NCBI RefSeq assembly: GCF_037042905.1
Contig: NC_087246.1
Coordinates: forward strand, 37,628,001 to 37,692,000
Length of the DNA: 64,000 nucleotides
DNA from: Lytechinus pictus
Taxonomy: Eukaryota; Echinodermata; Echinoidea; Temnopleuroida; Toxopneustidae
Direction of reading: 5' to 3'
Numbering within the stretch: position 1 is the stretch's first letter; the number at the start of each line of letters is the position of its first letter. Below are positions 50,301 to 55,842 of the stretch, piece after piece. The notes below the pieces were generated by a model. It was given only the letters and a program-made list of their open reading frames with translations. It was not told the DNA's origin and ran no database searches. Position numbers and translations under genes: made by a program.

Positions 50301-50981
50301 TCTCCAGTTTTGGAGACCTATTTCTTTGTTTGCATTTGCTGCAAAAGGATTACCTTGGCGGCAAATAAAAATGTGATAAGCAGATTCCTCGTGAAAATTA
50401 CCCCTTTTCACCGTCTACTTTAAAAATTCACCGTCTACTTTTGTTTTGATAAGGATTTTTGTTGTCAATCACACACAAAACAAATGGGCTTCTGACCTCA
50501 GTGAAACAAAATTTTGGGTGGAAAAAATCATGCTTTTGTTGGTGTTGTTTCTTTTGTCCTTTTGCAAAGCAAGTCTCCAATGTGAATGTGGGAGATTGTC
50601 TCCCCTATTGGAGAGAGAGTCTCCCATATTGGCCGTGCGCCTCTACTGATTATCATAATTCTAACTTTGGATTTTCCTAAAACCTTCACCGATATTTCAT
50701 TTATACAAATTTTTGTCAGGGACAGGGTGATTTTCACAATGTTAATCATATTCATAATTCATTTCACTTTTTTGTTTTTTTCAATTTAGGCCTAGATCTA
50801 ATTCATCATGAACAGGAGGAATACCTTCTGAAGTTAGTCTGCAAAATGGCCTGACCATTTCCACAAAAGATAAATTGTTCTTTTGTGCAAGAACTTCTGC
50901 ATCATGACTGCATGCAACTGCCACAGTTGGTCCAAAAGTGTTCTGAATAAACTCCCTGGCACTTTGCGAGCACTGCGCCAT
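24541..50981 (-). CDS. TRAPPC8: TRAPPC8, TRAPPIII complex subunit (Trs85 family), complete
   Basis: Twenty-nine exons from ATG (50979-50981) to TAG (24541-24543) sum to 4677 nt, 1558 residues, with phase conserved at every GT-AG junction; human TRAPPC8 has about 1435. Family knowledge: TRAPPC8 is the yeast Trs85 counterpart, a TRAPPIII-specific subunit acting with the Rab1/Ypt1 exchange core in ER-Golgi traffic and autophagy. Seen here: the N-terminus MAQCSQSAREFIQ; WYEAYRESVLQSM and FVKLSQEQHHLQH in the Trs85 domain; DPWSQYL; LSDHDRLRIFIHEF; helical-repeat blocks such as EQAAHCFIN, VRKYAFHMILAGHR and KGKGWALAEDHINLTVGRQ; then beta-rich C-terminal segments (LENPLKV, YGPDRRLDP, LWIRGPDESGLHD, QPGVYDL). 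The extra length is mostly low-complexity linker in exons 7 and 20. The start is chosen because MAQC matches vertebrate TRAPPC8; an in-frame ATG two codons earlier is the alternative. Confidence 0.96.
25344..25439 (-). CDS. TRAPPC8: TRAPPC8 exon 28
   Basis: Acceptor GATACAG, donor AG|GTGAG. Encodes RICTLSIKLLLCNCTDSSLD, aligned to human LCLVPVTLLLSNCSKADVD. Confidence 0.92.
25935..26080 (-). CDS. TRAPPC8: TRAPPC8 exon 27
   Basis: Acceptor TTATGCAG, donor AG|GTGAGG. Encodes MSSLLKYSLQYTEAVQNDF, aligned to human LSSLIKTSLHYPESFNHPF. Confidence 0.92.
26661..26765 (-). CDS. TRAPPC8: TRAPPC8 exon 26
   Basis: Acceptor TATTTCAG, donor AAG|GTATG. Encodes AFVVDEDGDDHVLYGQSHL, aligned to human AYVVEDSKQLILEGQHHV. 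Confidence 0.93.
26905..27330. repeat. Dispersed repeat with GACGGACGGAC end
   Basis: Contains CACTGTGACCTTGACC, AAACGGACGGACGGACAGAG and CATCCCGTCTAGATGGGCG, features of an interspersed repeat, in the intron between exons 25 and 26. An internal near-duplication (GAATTCCTGGGATCTATGCT) lies at about 27040 and 27078. Confidence 0.4.
27479..27709 (-). CDS. TRAPPC8: TRAPPC8 exon 25
   Basis: Acceptor TTATCCAG, donor AAG|GTAAG. Encodes MPCADFYLRSKLKDRQ, a Ser/Thr/Pro linker, then CSLADTALLVLWK, equivalent to human CSEVDLNIVILWK. Confidence 0.94.
28476..28531 (-). CDS. TRAPPC8: TRAPPC8 exon 24
   Basis: A 56-nt exon, acceptor CTTTATAG, donor AAG|GTAAG. Encodes RSAVTFSSVLFGKDK, aligned to human YTFADIIFGNEQ. 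Confidence 0.9.
29267..29323 (-). CDS. TRAPPC8: TRAPPC8 exon 23
   Basis: A 57-nt exon, acceptor ATTTCAG, donor TTAG|GTATG. Encodes RIGSGESQKLCFKAKQL, aligned to human REKGKFCFKAIR. Confidence 0.9.
29925..30105. mobile_element. Diverged GTTTCATAAAGCTG foldback element
   Basis: Ends GGTGTTTCATAAAGCTGGTC and GAACAGCTGTATGAAACACC are inverted; same family as 24337-24505. TRAPPC8 intron 22. Confidence 0.6.
30140..30233 (-). CDS. TRAPPC8: TRAPPC8 exon 22
   Basis: Acceptor TGTGCAG, donor GCAG|GTTAGT. Encodes SSITEISLQHVTGVSHRWYL, aligned to human VKEFHIVQVSSSSKHWKL. Confidence 0.9.
30531..31037. mobile_element. hAT-like AT-rich element, (CA)GAGCTGCCAA family
   Basis: Ends GAGCTGCCAAGTTGTATTTT and (reverse complement) CAGACCTGCCAACCAGTA. 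The 8-bp repeat ATACCCCA occurs at 30523-30530 and 31038-31045. The interior is rich in A/T runs and AAAGTATTTT blocks. TRAPPC8 intron 21. Confidence 0.7.
31257..31413 (-). CDS. TRAPPC8: TRAPPC8 exon 21
   Basis: Acceptor CTCTCCAG, donor CAA|GTAAG. Encodes RHRTLQHTTTIQTSNSVSL and LNLIVSLTIENMNQ, matching human ILRHTAIICTSRSLNV...VFVDVENTN. Confidence 0.92.
31806..32260 (-). CDS. TRAPPC8: TRAPPC8 exon 20 (largest)
   Basis: Acceptor TTTCAAG, donor AG|GTGAGT. Encodes NLMCGEISQIHVEISNKGTC, RPEIFSFGG, a serine-rich insertion of about 30 residues, then LSVPLWIRGPDESGLHDVRM and LFYYET. Confidence 0.95.
32585..32752. mobile_element. Short inverted-repeat element, GGGGACCGTTTCAT family
   Basis: Ends GGGGACCGTTTCATCA and TTTCATGAAATGCTCCCC are inverted; TCTGACA and TGTCAGAT motifs lie inside. 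Non-coding, TRAPPC8 intron. A diverged relative may occupy about 32875-33000. Confidence 0.5.
33184..33492 (-). CDS. TRAPPC8: TRAPPC8 exon 19
   Basis: Acceptor ACTACAG, donor GAG|GTACTT. Encodes TGELHITGVAYSLS, QDLDIQGPRLNVTKAERIGV and YGPDRRLDPVIAPPMPLLE. Confidence 0.95.
33765..33905 (-). repeat. LINE-tail fragment (TATAGCGC type)
   Basis: ATAATAGTCAACATTTGTAT followed by AGCGCACTTGCC matches the (ATA)n ... TATAGCGC tail seen at the end of the 19.2-kb LINE. Similar tails lie near 34590-34660 and 53925-54000. Confidence 0.4.
34426..34500 (-). CDS. TRAPPC8: TRAPPC8 exon 18
   Basis: Acceptor TCTTTAG, donor CTG|GTGAGT. Encodes VKVESIPEVVLAANDYKL, a beta-strand pair in the C-terminal half; phase 0 at both ends. 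Confidence 0.88.
34892..35064 (-). CDS. TRAPPC8: TRAPPC8 exon 17
   Basis: Acceptor TTCTTCAG, donor GGA|GTAAGT. Encodes EPMTIELVLENPLKVPIILT and LLWKFLPV, the start of the beta-sandwich region. Confidence 0.95.
35678..35863 (-). CDS. TRAPPC8: TRAPPC8 exon 16
   Basis: Acceptor AGAATAG, donor GAG|GTAAGG. Encodes VTFGRIFDRAEMEDWCNMEE and WFQYHPQLLHSGTDNSTSPL, aligned to the human SSQQWRELEE...NSRFPL segment. Confidence 0.9.
36246..36434. mobile_element. GTTTCATAAAGCTGTTCG foldback element
   Basis: Ends GATGTTTCATAAAGCTGTTC and (reverse complement) GGGGGCCGTTTCATACAGCT; family of 24337-24505 and 29925-30105. TRAPPC8 intron 15. Confidence 0.6.
36552..36678 (-). CDS. TRAPPC8: TRAPPC8 exon 15
   Basis: Acceptor CATAACAG, donor CAG|GTGAGC. 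Encodes MPLPQLPLPFIKKSATRI, matching human GPLPQLPLPYINSSATRV. Confidence 0.93.
37225..37394. repeat. Imperfect palindrome beside exon 14
   Basis: GCAAATAATCACCTC...GAGGCAAACTATCAC and GGAAAGATAG...GTGATAGTTT...TTATTTGC fold on each other over about 170 bp, ending about 20 bp from the exon 14 donor. Probably a foldback element; no target duplication identified. Confidence 0.5.
37413..37565 (-). CDS. TRAPPC8: TRAPPC8 exon 14
   Basis: Acceptor TTAACAG, donor AAG|GTAAGA. Encodes DHINLTVGRQSFNLKQLENA and VAFLKEYLCIYK. Confidence 0.95.
38304..38375 (-). CDS. TRAPPC8: TRAPPC8 exon 13
   Basis: Acceptor TCTGCAG, donor GAG|GTGAGT. Encodes RKHALRSYCQALQVYKGKGW, nearly identical to vertebrate TRAPPC8. 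Confidence 0.95.
38909..39040 (-). CDS. TRAPPC8: TRAPPC8 exon 12
   Basis: Acceptor TTTATTAG, donor CAG|GTGGGT. Encodes DSDLRSALFLEQAAHCFIN and MVRKYAFHMILAGHRYSKAG, among the most conserved parts of the protein. Confidence 0.95.
39343..39448 (-). CDS. TRAPPC8: TRAPPC8 exon 11
   Basis: Acceptor TATTTTAG, donor GAG|GTAAGT. Encodes LATRAVLMGTEIQKARRMF and SEAALEFIRLTGE. Confidence 0.92.
39713..39910. mobile_element. Second (CA)GAGCTGCCA-family element
   Basis: Ends GAGCTGCCAGCTTTC and (reverse complement) CAGGGCTGCCAAGTCTCC. GTTCTT flanks both sides (39705-39710 and 39911-39916), a decayed 8-bp duplication. TRAPPC8 intron 10. Confidence 0.6.
40131..40686 (-). mobile_element. Foldback element with TTAA flank, copy 3
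   Basis: Starts AGGACAAGTCC after TTAA (40127-40130) and ends near GGTGGACTTCATCTCT, where the right end has mutated. It is inverted relative to copies 1 and 2. TRAPPC8 intron 10. Confidence 0.7.
40715..40815 (-). CDS. TRAPPC8: TRAPPC8 exon 10
   Basis: Acceptor TTTACAG, donor AA|GTAAGT. Encodes EFAAISAFMLG and YPSHYMENAVTTY, matching human YPAHYMDTAIQTY. Confidence 0.92.
41205..41479. repeat. (TCA)n / (TGA)n microsatellite abutting a splice donor
   Basis: About 275 bp of TCA/ACC-variant trinucleotides, ending in CATGATCATGATCATGATCA-type self-complementary sequence. It starts 13-14 nt inside intron 9 of TRAPPC8. Confidence 0.95.
41493..41643 (-). CDS. TRAPPC8: TRAPPC8 exon 9
   Basis: Acceptor TTTCAG, donor TTG|GTAAGA. 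Encodes IQMRRRADLAFMVQMYEMAY and YHTAKGDFGNDQAWMHYAG, helical-repeat region. A trinucleotide microsatellite begins about 13 bp past the donor. Confidence 0.93.
42202..42317 (-). CDS. TRAPPC8: TRAPPC8 exon 8
   Basis: Acceptor TTCCATAG, donor AA|GTAAGC. Encodes RKGIQRSLFNVTKKLFMGNK, equivalent to human RKGLSRSLFSATKKWFSGSK. Confidence 0.93.
42923..43326 (-). CDS. TRAPPC8: TRAPPC8 exon 7
   Basis: Acceptor TTTCTTAG, donor CAG|GTAAGA. The first two thirds form a Thr/Asp/Pro-rich linker with short imperfect repeats (TQTDPLTPTQSDPLTD). Then comes the conserved HLTLSDHDRLRIFIHEF and RGLLPYVERMIRTLTEQ. Confidence 0.93.
43655..43772 (-). CDS. TRAPPC8: TRAPPC8 exon 6 (linker)
   Basis: Acceptor ATTGTTAG, donor GAAG|GTTAGT. 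Encodes an acidic, proline/serine-rich linker (EPVEVDAVPASDPAMFP). Weakly conserved, but the phase fits both neighbours. Confidence 0.82.
44426..44591 (-). CDS. TRAPPC8: TRAPPC8 exon 5
   Basis: Acceptor TTGATTAG, donor CAG|GTTAGT. Encodes ADAIYQSMKSTYGSHACHLL, INSRA and PDPWSQYLNKV. Confidence 0.92.
45082..45256 (-). CDS. TRAPPC8: TRAPPC8 exon 4
   Basis: Acceptor ACCACAG, donor AA|GTGAGT. Encodes DQFVKLSQEQHHLQH and NIFKYYVLLHDNSEGEEEK, closely matching the human segment. Confidence 0.93.
45623..45712 (-). CDS. TRAPPC8: TRAPPC8 exon 3
   Basis: Acceptor TTCCACAG. Encodes STPWYEAYRESVLQSM and HEFIRHFVA. The donor is set at CTT|GTATCC because the next exon then completes the conserved AC-MLV. 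Confidence 0.88.
46532..46912. mobile_element. TIR element, CACTATGCGAT family, copy X
   Basis: Ends CACTAGGCGATTC and (reverse complement) CACTATGCGATCCGATGC. Shares a 70-codon-scale similarity with 51863-52245 in a spurious ORF. TRAPPC8 intron 2. Confidence 0.6.
47012..47209 (-). CDS. TRAPPC8: TRAPPC8 exon 2
   Basis: Acceptor TTCACAG, donor GTG|GTGAG. Encodes HIRDPAGQPHSIHNLRLIV and ANVLTVGSYDLQIS. Joined at phase 1 it reproduces the vertebrate SEVHMRDP...NLKIAV block. Confidence 0.92.
47729..47812 (-). repeat. tRNA-like / SINE-like segment
   Basis: On the minus strand it contains GGGTTCAAATCCC, a near-consensus RNA polymerase III B box, about 50 nt after a weak A-box-like stretch (GTGGTTTAAGGTGTAGGGG). 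No clean cloverleaf is visible, so a tRNA-derived SINE head or decayed tRNA is more likely than a functional tRNA. Confidence 0.3.
47920..48330. repeat. GC-richer unassigned segment in TRAPPC8 intron 1
   Basis: Composition differs from the flanking intron, with a C-run (47962-47975) and overlapping but featureless ORFs on both strands. Probably a repeat; no termini recognised. Confidence 0.3.
48807..50130. mobile_element. hAT-like element, CAGTAGAGGCGC family, long copy
   Basis: Ends CAGTAGAGGCGCTGGTCC and (reverse complement) CAGTAGAGGCGCTGGTCAG, 1.3 kb apart in TRAPPC8 intron 1. No clear target duplication. It encloses a LINE fragment. Confidence 0.6.
49360..49560 (+). pseudogene. LINE-type ORF fragment with frameshift
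   Basis: EDVEH in one frame runs into CPATAPVPRDLINRI and DPQSFLECI in the next. The EDVEHFLL-CP pattern is typical of the C-terminal region of invertebrate non-LTR elements. Confidence 0.5.
50196..50648. mobile_element. hAT-like element, CAGTAGAGGCGC family, short copy
   Basis: Ends CAGTAGAGGCGCACGGCCAA and (reverse complement) the same 20 bases, with inverted GGAGACTGTCTCC motifs repeated inside. ATTATCA occurs at 50191-50197 and 50649-50655, a 7-bp duplication that overlaps the first two element bases. TRAPPC8 intron 1. Confidence 0.7.
50825..50981 (-). CDS. TRAPPC8: TRAPPC8 exon 1
   Basis: Begins MAQCSQSAREFIQNTFGP and ends FCRLTSE with donor AAG|GTATTC. Matches the conserved N-terminus, including NNLSFVEMVRPF. 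Confidence 0.93.
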
Positions 50982-51600
50982 TCTCATTGAATCCGGCGTC
51001 TGATCCCGAGACAAACACAAAACTCAAACTACACTGCACAGCTTCTTCTTGTCCTCCTTGCTTTGAAAGTCAACATATAAATTATGATAATCACCACATG
51101 TTATCACATATCCGTCTGATATCATCAAGCCTAGCAATCTCAGCTCTCCCAGAGCCAGTATTTTCCCCTTTCCCTTTTTTTGCACAAGTTCAGGCTCAGC
51201 TATGCCTATGATCATCCGATGAAACAGGCAGTCGCCATTATTTTGCACTAGCATACGCCACACTTCGCTACGCCAACGGGTGAGGATAGGAAACACCACA
51301 TAAAAGAATGTAAAATAGGGAACCAGCGAAAAAAAAGTTAGAAACGAACGAGATGGCGCTTTTGAGTTTTGTTTCAAGTTCCGTTACAGTCACTGAGATT
51401 CTAATGCCACTGATTGCCCATTGCCTAATTAAAATTAGACAGATATTCATTCGTATATTATTGATGAGATGTTGATACACTAAATACATGTATGTTTATG
51501 TTTATGACGAGGTCTGGGGTCAAATTTTGAAGAAAACATGGACCAATGGGAACCAATTAGCAGATATCATCGCTCCAATTAAGGGGGGCGGGGCAGATTA
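50982..51600 (-). promoter_or_regulatory. TRAPPC8: Candidate TRAPPC8 promoter and 5' leader
   Basis: Upstream of the TRAPPC8 ATG the plus strand shows CCAAT at 51543-51547, 51553-51557 and 51575-51579. A GC box (GGGGGCGGGGC) follows at 51584-51594. All lie within about 50 bp and 560-610 bp before the ATG, an arrangement typical of TATA-less housekeeping promoters. The start site and any untranslated exon between 50982 and 51540 are inferred only. Confidence 0.4.
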
Positions 51601-51862
51601 GTCCACTGTTTTCGGCTGCTCAAGATCTTGGTTGGGGTATTTCGAAGTCCTAAAGACTTGAACATGATGATAACGTTTTCTCTATTTCATCCTCCCTTAA
51701 TTTTATGTTAGTTTTTTTTTGTTTTTTGCCCCTCATCCCCTGTCCATTGCGGTGATAAGGCTAGGGTTGCAATATTCCAGCTATATAGGGTTGAAGTTTG
51801 TCATCCATAGTGTTTGAAATTTACAGCGGAGCCGGGGCAAATGTCATATAGAATTATGGAAC

Positions 51863-52245
51863 CACTATGCGATCCGATGCGACGCGATTTTTTTTCAATA
51901 AATTGAATTTTGCATTAAATGTGACATTTCCAAGAAGCAAAATTATTTTACTTGAAATTCGTCATAATGTTAGGAATTATAAAATCATAATTTTGCTATG
52001 CGGCAAGCCCTGTGTTCGGAGTTTTGTCCAACTTCGGCTCCAAGTCGGAGGCGATGATGACGTCATTGCGATTTGAAATTGATTTTGCTTTATACCTACG
52101 GGGAGGCTCGATCGAACTTGACTGAATTCCGATTTCCTATCACAATTCTGAATTCTGATTGTTAAGATTATATTGGTTGGAATGTTCATATCAAGACTGT
52201 TATTGCAATTTCTTTGAAATTCGGATCGCAACGAATCGCATAGTG
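51863..52245. mobile_element. TIR element, CACTATGCGAT family, copy Y
   Basis: Ends CACTATGCGATCCGATGCG and (reverse complement) CACTATGCGATTCGTTGCG, 383 bp apart. Related to copy X at 46532-46912. Confidence 0.65.
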
Positions 52246-52908
52246 GGCTTTATTCATCCTTTAATTGCCATTCATTTTTTTTATCATTTCACGTGTTCCC
52301 CTCTCTCTCCCGCTCTCGATCCCGCCTATAGCATATCATGTTTTAAGGGCCTATTTTCTCATTTTCTTTCAGTACCTTTTCTTTCCAATGTTCCTTCACT
52401 TTCCTTCATTCCCCCATTCTTCCGGTTTCCTGCCGCCTCCCCCCTCTTTTTTCCTCCTACCCCCCCCCCCCCCCCGCGGCTCTCTCCCTCTCTCTCTCCC
52501 TCTCTTTTATTAGCCCTACTTTTTTTCCTTTCACCCTTTCAGAGTCCTTTTTCATTAGTCTGCCCTGAGTAGGCATACTTTTCATTTTCTCCGAGTCTAA
52601 TTTCCCTTTAACTGGTGAATTTGAAAAATTCTAAATGAAAATCCCTCAGGGGCAGTAAATTGTCCATGTCCCCTCCAACGTGGGATGTTGCTATACGCTA
52701 CTGATAATAACAGGGTATATTGCAGAAAGTGCTTACCAATGCATTCTACAAATAAAATTACATTCATGATTATAAAATTATGGTTACCGAAAATTATATG
52801 TGTGTGTGCGTAGGGAGGGGGGTGAGGTGGGTTTGTGAGTGAAATAACCCCAAAAATCGAATTCAAAAGAGAGAAACAAAAAAAGCTCTTGAAATGTTAA
52901 AAAGGGCC

Positions 52909-53105
52909 TACTAGCGTACCTAAGGGGGGGCAGGGGGCAAACTGCCCCCCCCCCTGACGAGTCACAGGCAAAAAATAAAAAATAAAGCGAAAAAAGGGAA
53001 AGAAAAGAGAAAAAAGGAAAGAGAGAAACAAGGGGGAAGGGGCAAAAGAAGAAAGAGTTTCAGAGAAAGGGAAAACAAACACTGGACTGCATGCAGACTG
53101 TCGGG
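52909..53105 (+). repeat. hAT end fragment, direct repeat D1
   Basis: ACTAGCGTACCTAAGGGG, C-runs, then purine-rich AAAG-type sequence to ACTGGACTGCATGCAGACT. Parallels 55843-56035 in the same orientation. No matching right end is found, so it appears truncated by the adjoining inverted repeat. Confidence 0.6.
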
Positions 53106-53117
53106 AAAAAATGATAA

Positions 53118-53870
53118 ACTCACGACGTCGCCAATTTCGTCGTGAATTTGTTTTGCTTGCCTGGGCGGTATGCGGGTTGAAACCAATTCGTCTGCTGCTA
53201 ATTCCTCCACTCACAACAGGGTCTACCTTCATTTAGTCTAATGCAATTTTGTCCATCAACTTTTCGCCTAACAACCATATGGTCCAATAACCATTTGGTC
53301 CATGTCATCACTTCGTCTAATCACCACTTCGTCTATAACCATATTTCGTCTCATGATAACTAGCTGGTCTAATATCAATTTTATTTTCCTTAATTTCGCC
53401 CAATTAACTCTTAGTCCAATTAGACCAAATGGCATATGGACTAAATGGCAATTGGTCCAACTGGTTATTAGGCGAAATGGCAGTTAGACTATGTGGATAG
53501 TGGACGAATTGATGGTAGACCTAATGATAGCAGACGATCGAGTTGGCATTAGATCAATTGAAAATAAACCATTGAAACGACAGAACGATGTCCACTGCTA
53601 TCCATATGCATAGGCGGATCCAGGGGGGCCCAGGGGCCCAGGCCCCTCCCCCTACTGGCGGAGCAAAAAAAAGGGGAAAAGGGAAGAAAGAATTAAAAAA
53701 AGAGGAGGGAAAAGAGAGGAGATAAAAAAGAAGAGGAGGAAGACGAGTGAATAAAATAAGATGAGGGGAAGACGTGGAAATAAAAAGAATCTTTCATGCC
53801 ACTATATAAAATTTTCGCTTGCGCTTCACGCTCGCATTGCCTGTTAGGTGATTTTCATATCTTGTTCCAG
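53118..53870 (+). repeat. Left arm of large inverted repeat
   Basis: About 750 bp, reverse-complementary to 55015-55760. From the outside in: CACGACGTCGCC, a region of short quasi-repeats (GACCAAATGG, GTCTAAT), ATGCATAGGCGGATCCAGG, a purine-rich AAGAGGAGG tract and CGCTTGCGCTTCACGCTCGC. Confidence 0.8.
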
Positions 53871-55014
53871 GGGCTGATCCAGCCTTCGCCAATAGGGGGG
53901 GGGGGGCGGAATTAAATTGTGAGGTGGATAATAATAATAATAATGGATATTTAGAGGCGCTAAAAACAAAAAGTACCATAGCGCGTACAATATATGAATA
54001 ATAATTTAACATTTGCAATAATTACTACAATATTCAAGATAAAAAGGGAAAGTAATTATTGAGGAAAAAGGATATGGATCGCACTTAATAAAGAGTTGAT
54101 ATTTTTCATTATAATTACTTTGAGTTTTGACATAGGACCGGCACATCCTTACACTGCTAGAAAATTTGAATAAAAGAAGTTCCTGCAGCAGAGTCTCGAG
54201 AACACCTGTAATCTTACCAGATTGCGTAATCTTACAGGAAATTGGTATTTGGTGTATGGAACTTTACAAATTTCCTTAAATAAAACAGCCTTTTCCCCTT
54301 TTTAAACAGACCTGTTCTATTAAATTGCAGAAAAAATCCTGTTTTATGAATTTACGGAATGATTCTGTTATTGCTTTTGCAAAATCTTCTGTTTTTTCTG
54401 TAAAATCAGGGCTTTTTTTTAACAGTGTAGGACATGTCATCATATGAAAATGATGACTGTCTTCCTATTACTCTTGCTAAGCGCGAGATGAAACAAAAGG
54501 GACAATTCAATTATTAAATTAATATTTTATTCATTAATGCCTAATGAGGGCGCGAAGTCTGATGATATTATGGCCTGAAAACTGGACATTTGAAGCACTT
54601 TTGTAACTATAAATAGGATGCATCAGTCAATATATTTCTAACCATTAATGCGAGCGCAAATTGCGAGCCTTAATTGTCATGAAAAGGGGAATGTACATGT
54701 ATAATCAATATTGAGACATACATTCAAAATGCGAGCGTGCAGCGCTAGCTGATACGTTTTGACAATCAGACCTGAAAAGGGATATTTTGAAAACTTTATG
54801 GAATACACGAAAATAATAGGTACCTGATGAATCGAAATTTGCGAGCGCGCAGCGCTAGCAGAAAATATTAATATTCAGACCATAAAACTGTCATATTTAC
54901 AGAGCACTTTTTAAAAATCAATATGTAAATCACGCAAAAAGATGAAAGTTTGATTCTCGAGATGAAATACGTTTTGTATATTGACTTCCAAACTTGATAT
55001 TTAAACTCCGTATT
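53871..55014. repeat. Spacer between inverted arms
   Basis: Contains a second GGCGGAATTAAATTG hAT-like end near 53880-53920, a LINE-tail-like TAATAATAATAATGG, and GCGAGCGCGCAGCGCTAGC units on the plus strand (about 54665, 54730, 54840). No coding signal. Confidence 0.5.
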
Positions 55015-55760
55015 GAACAAGATATGAAAATCCCCGAACAGGCAATACGAGCGCGAAGCGCGAGCGAAAATTTTATATAGTGACATGAAAGATTCTTTTT
55101 ATTTCCATGTCTTCCCCTCATCTTATTTTATTCACTCGTCTTCCTCCTCTACTTTTTTCTCCTCTCTTTTCCCTCCTTTTTTTTTATTTATTTCATCCTT
55201 TTTCCCTGTTTTTTGCTCCGCCAATAGGGGGGGGGGGGGGCTGTGCCCCTCGGCCCCCCTGGATCCGCCTATGCATATGGATAGCAGTGGACATCGTTCT
55301 GTCGTTTTCAATTGGTCTAATGCCAACTCGTCTGCTATCATTTGGTCTACCATCAGTTCGTCCACTATCCACATGGTCTAACTGCCATTTCGTCTAATAA
55401 CCAGTTGGACCAATTGCCATTTAGTCCATATGCCATTTGGTCTAATTGGACTAAATGTTAATTGGGCAAAATTAAGGAAAATAAAATTGATATTAGACCA
55501 GCTAGTTATGAGACGAAATATGGTTATAGACGAAGTGGTGATTAGACGAAGTGATGACTGGACCAAATGGTTATTGGACCATATGGTTGTTAGGCGAAAA
55601 GTTGATGGACAGAATTGCATTAGACTAAATGAAGGTAGACCCTGTTGTGAGTGGAGGAATTAGCAGCAGACGAATTGGTTTCAACCCGCATACCGCCCAT
55701 CAGGCAAGCAAAACAAATTCACGACGAAATTGGCGACGTCGTGAATTTCGTCGTCAATAT
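55015..55760 (-). repeat. Right arm of large inverted repeat
   Basis: Mirror of 53118-53870. Spurious ORFs in the two arms share almost all of 60 codons, so the arms are highly similar. The outer limit is at the matching GACGTCGTG motif. Confidence 0.8.
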
Positions 55761-55842
55761 TCAAATTGGCGACGTCGTGAATTTCGTAGCCAATTTCGTC
55801 GTGATTATTCGCGATTTGGTCTATTTGTGATGTCCCTTCAGG

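Noticed and set aside
52159-52572. Proline/phenylalanine-rich ORFs of 80-137 codons
   Set aside because: They arise from pyrimidine-rich low-complexity DNA (C and CT runs) next to a MITE; no domain or splice support.
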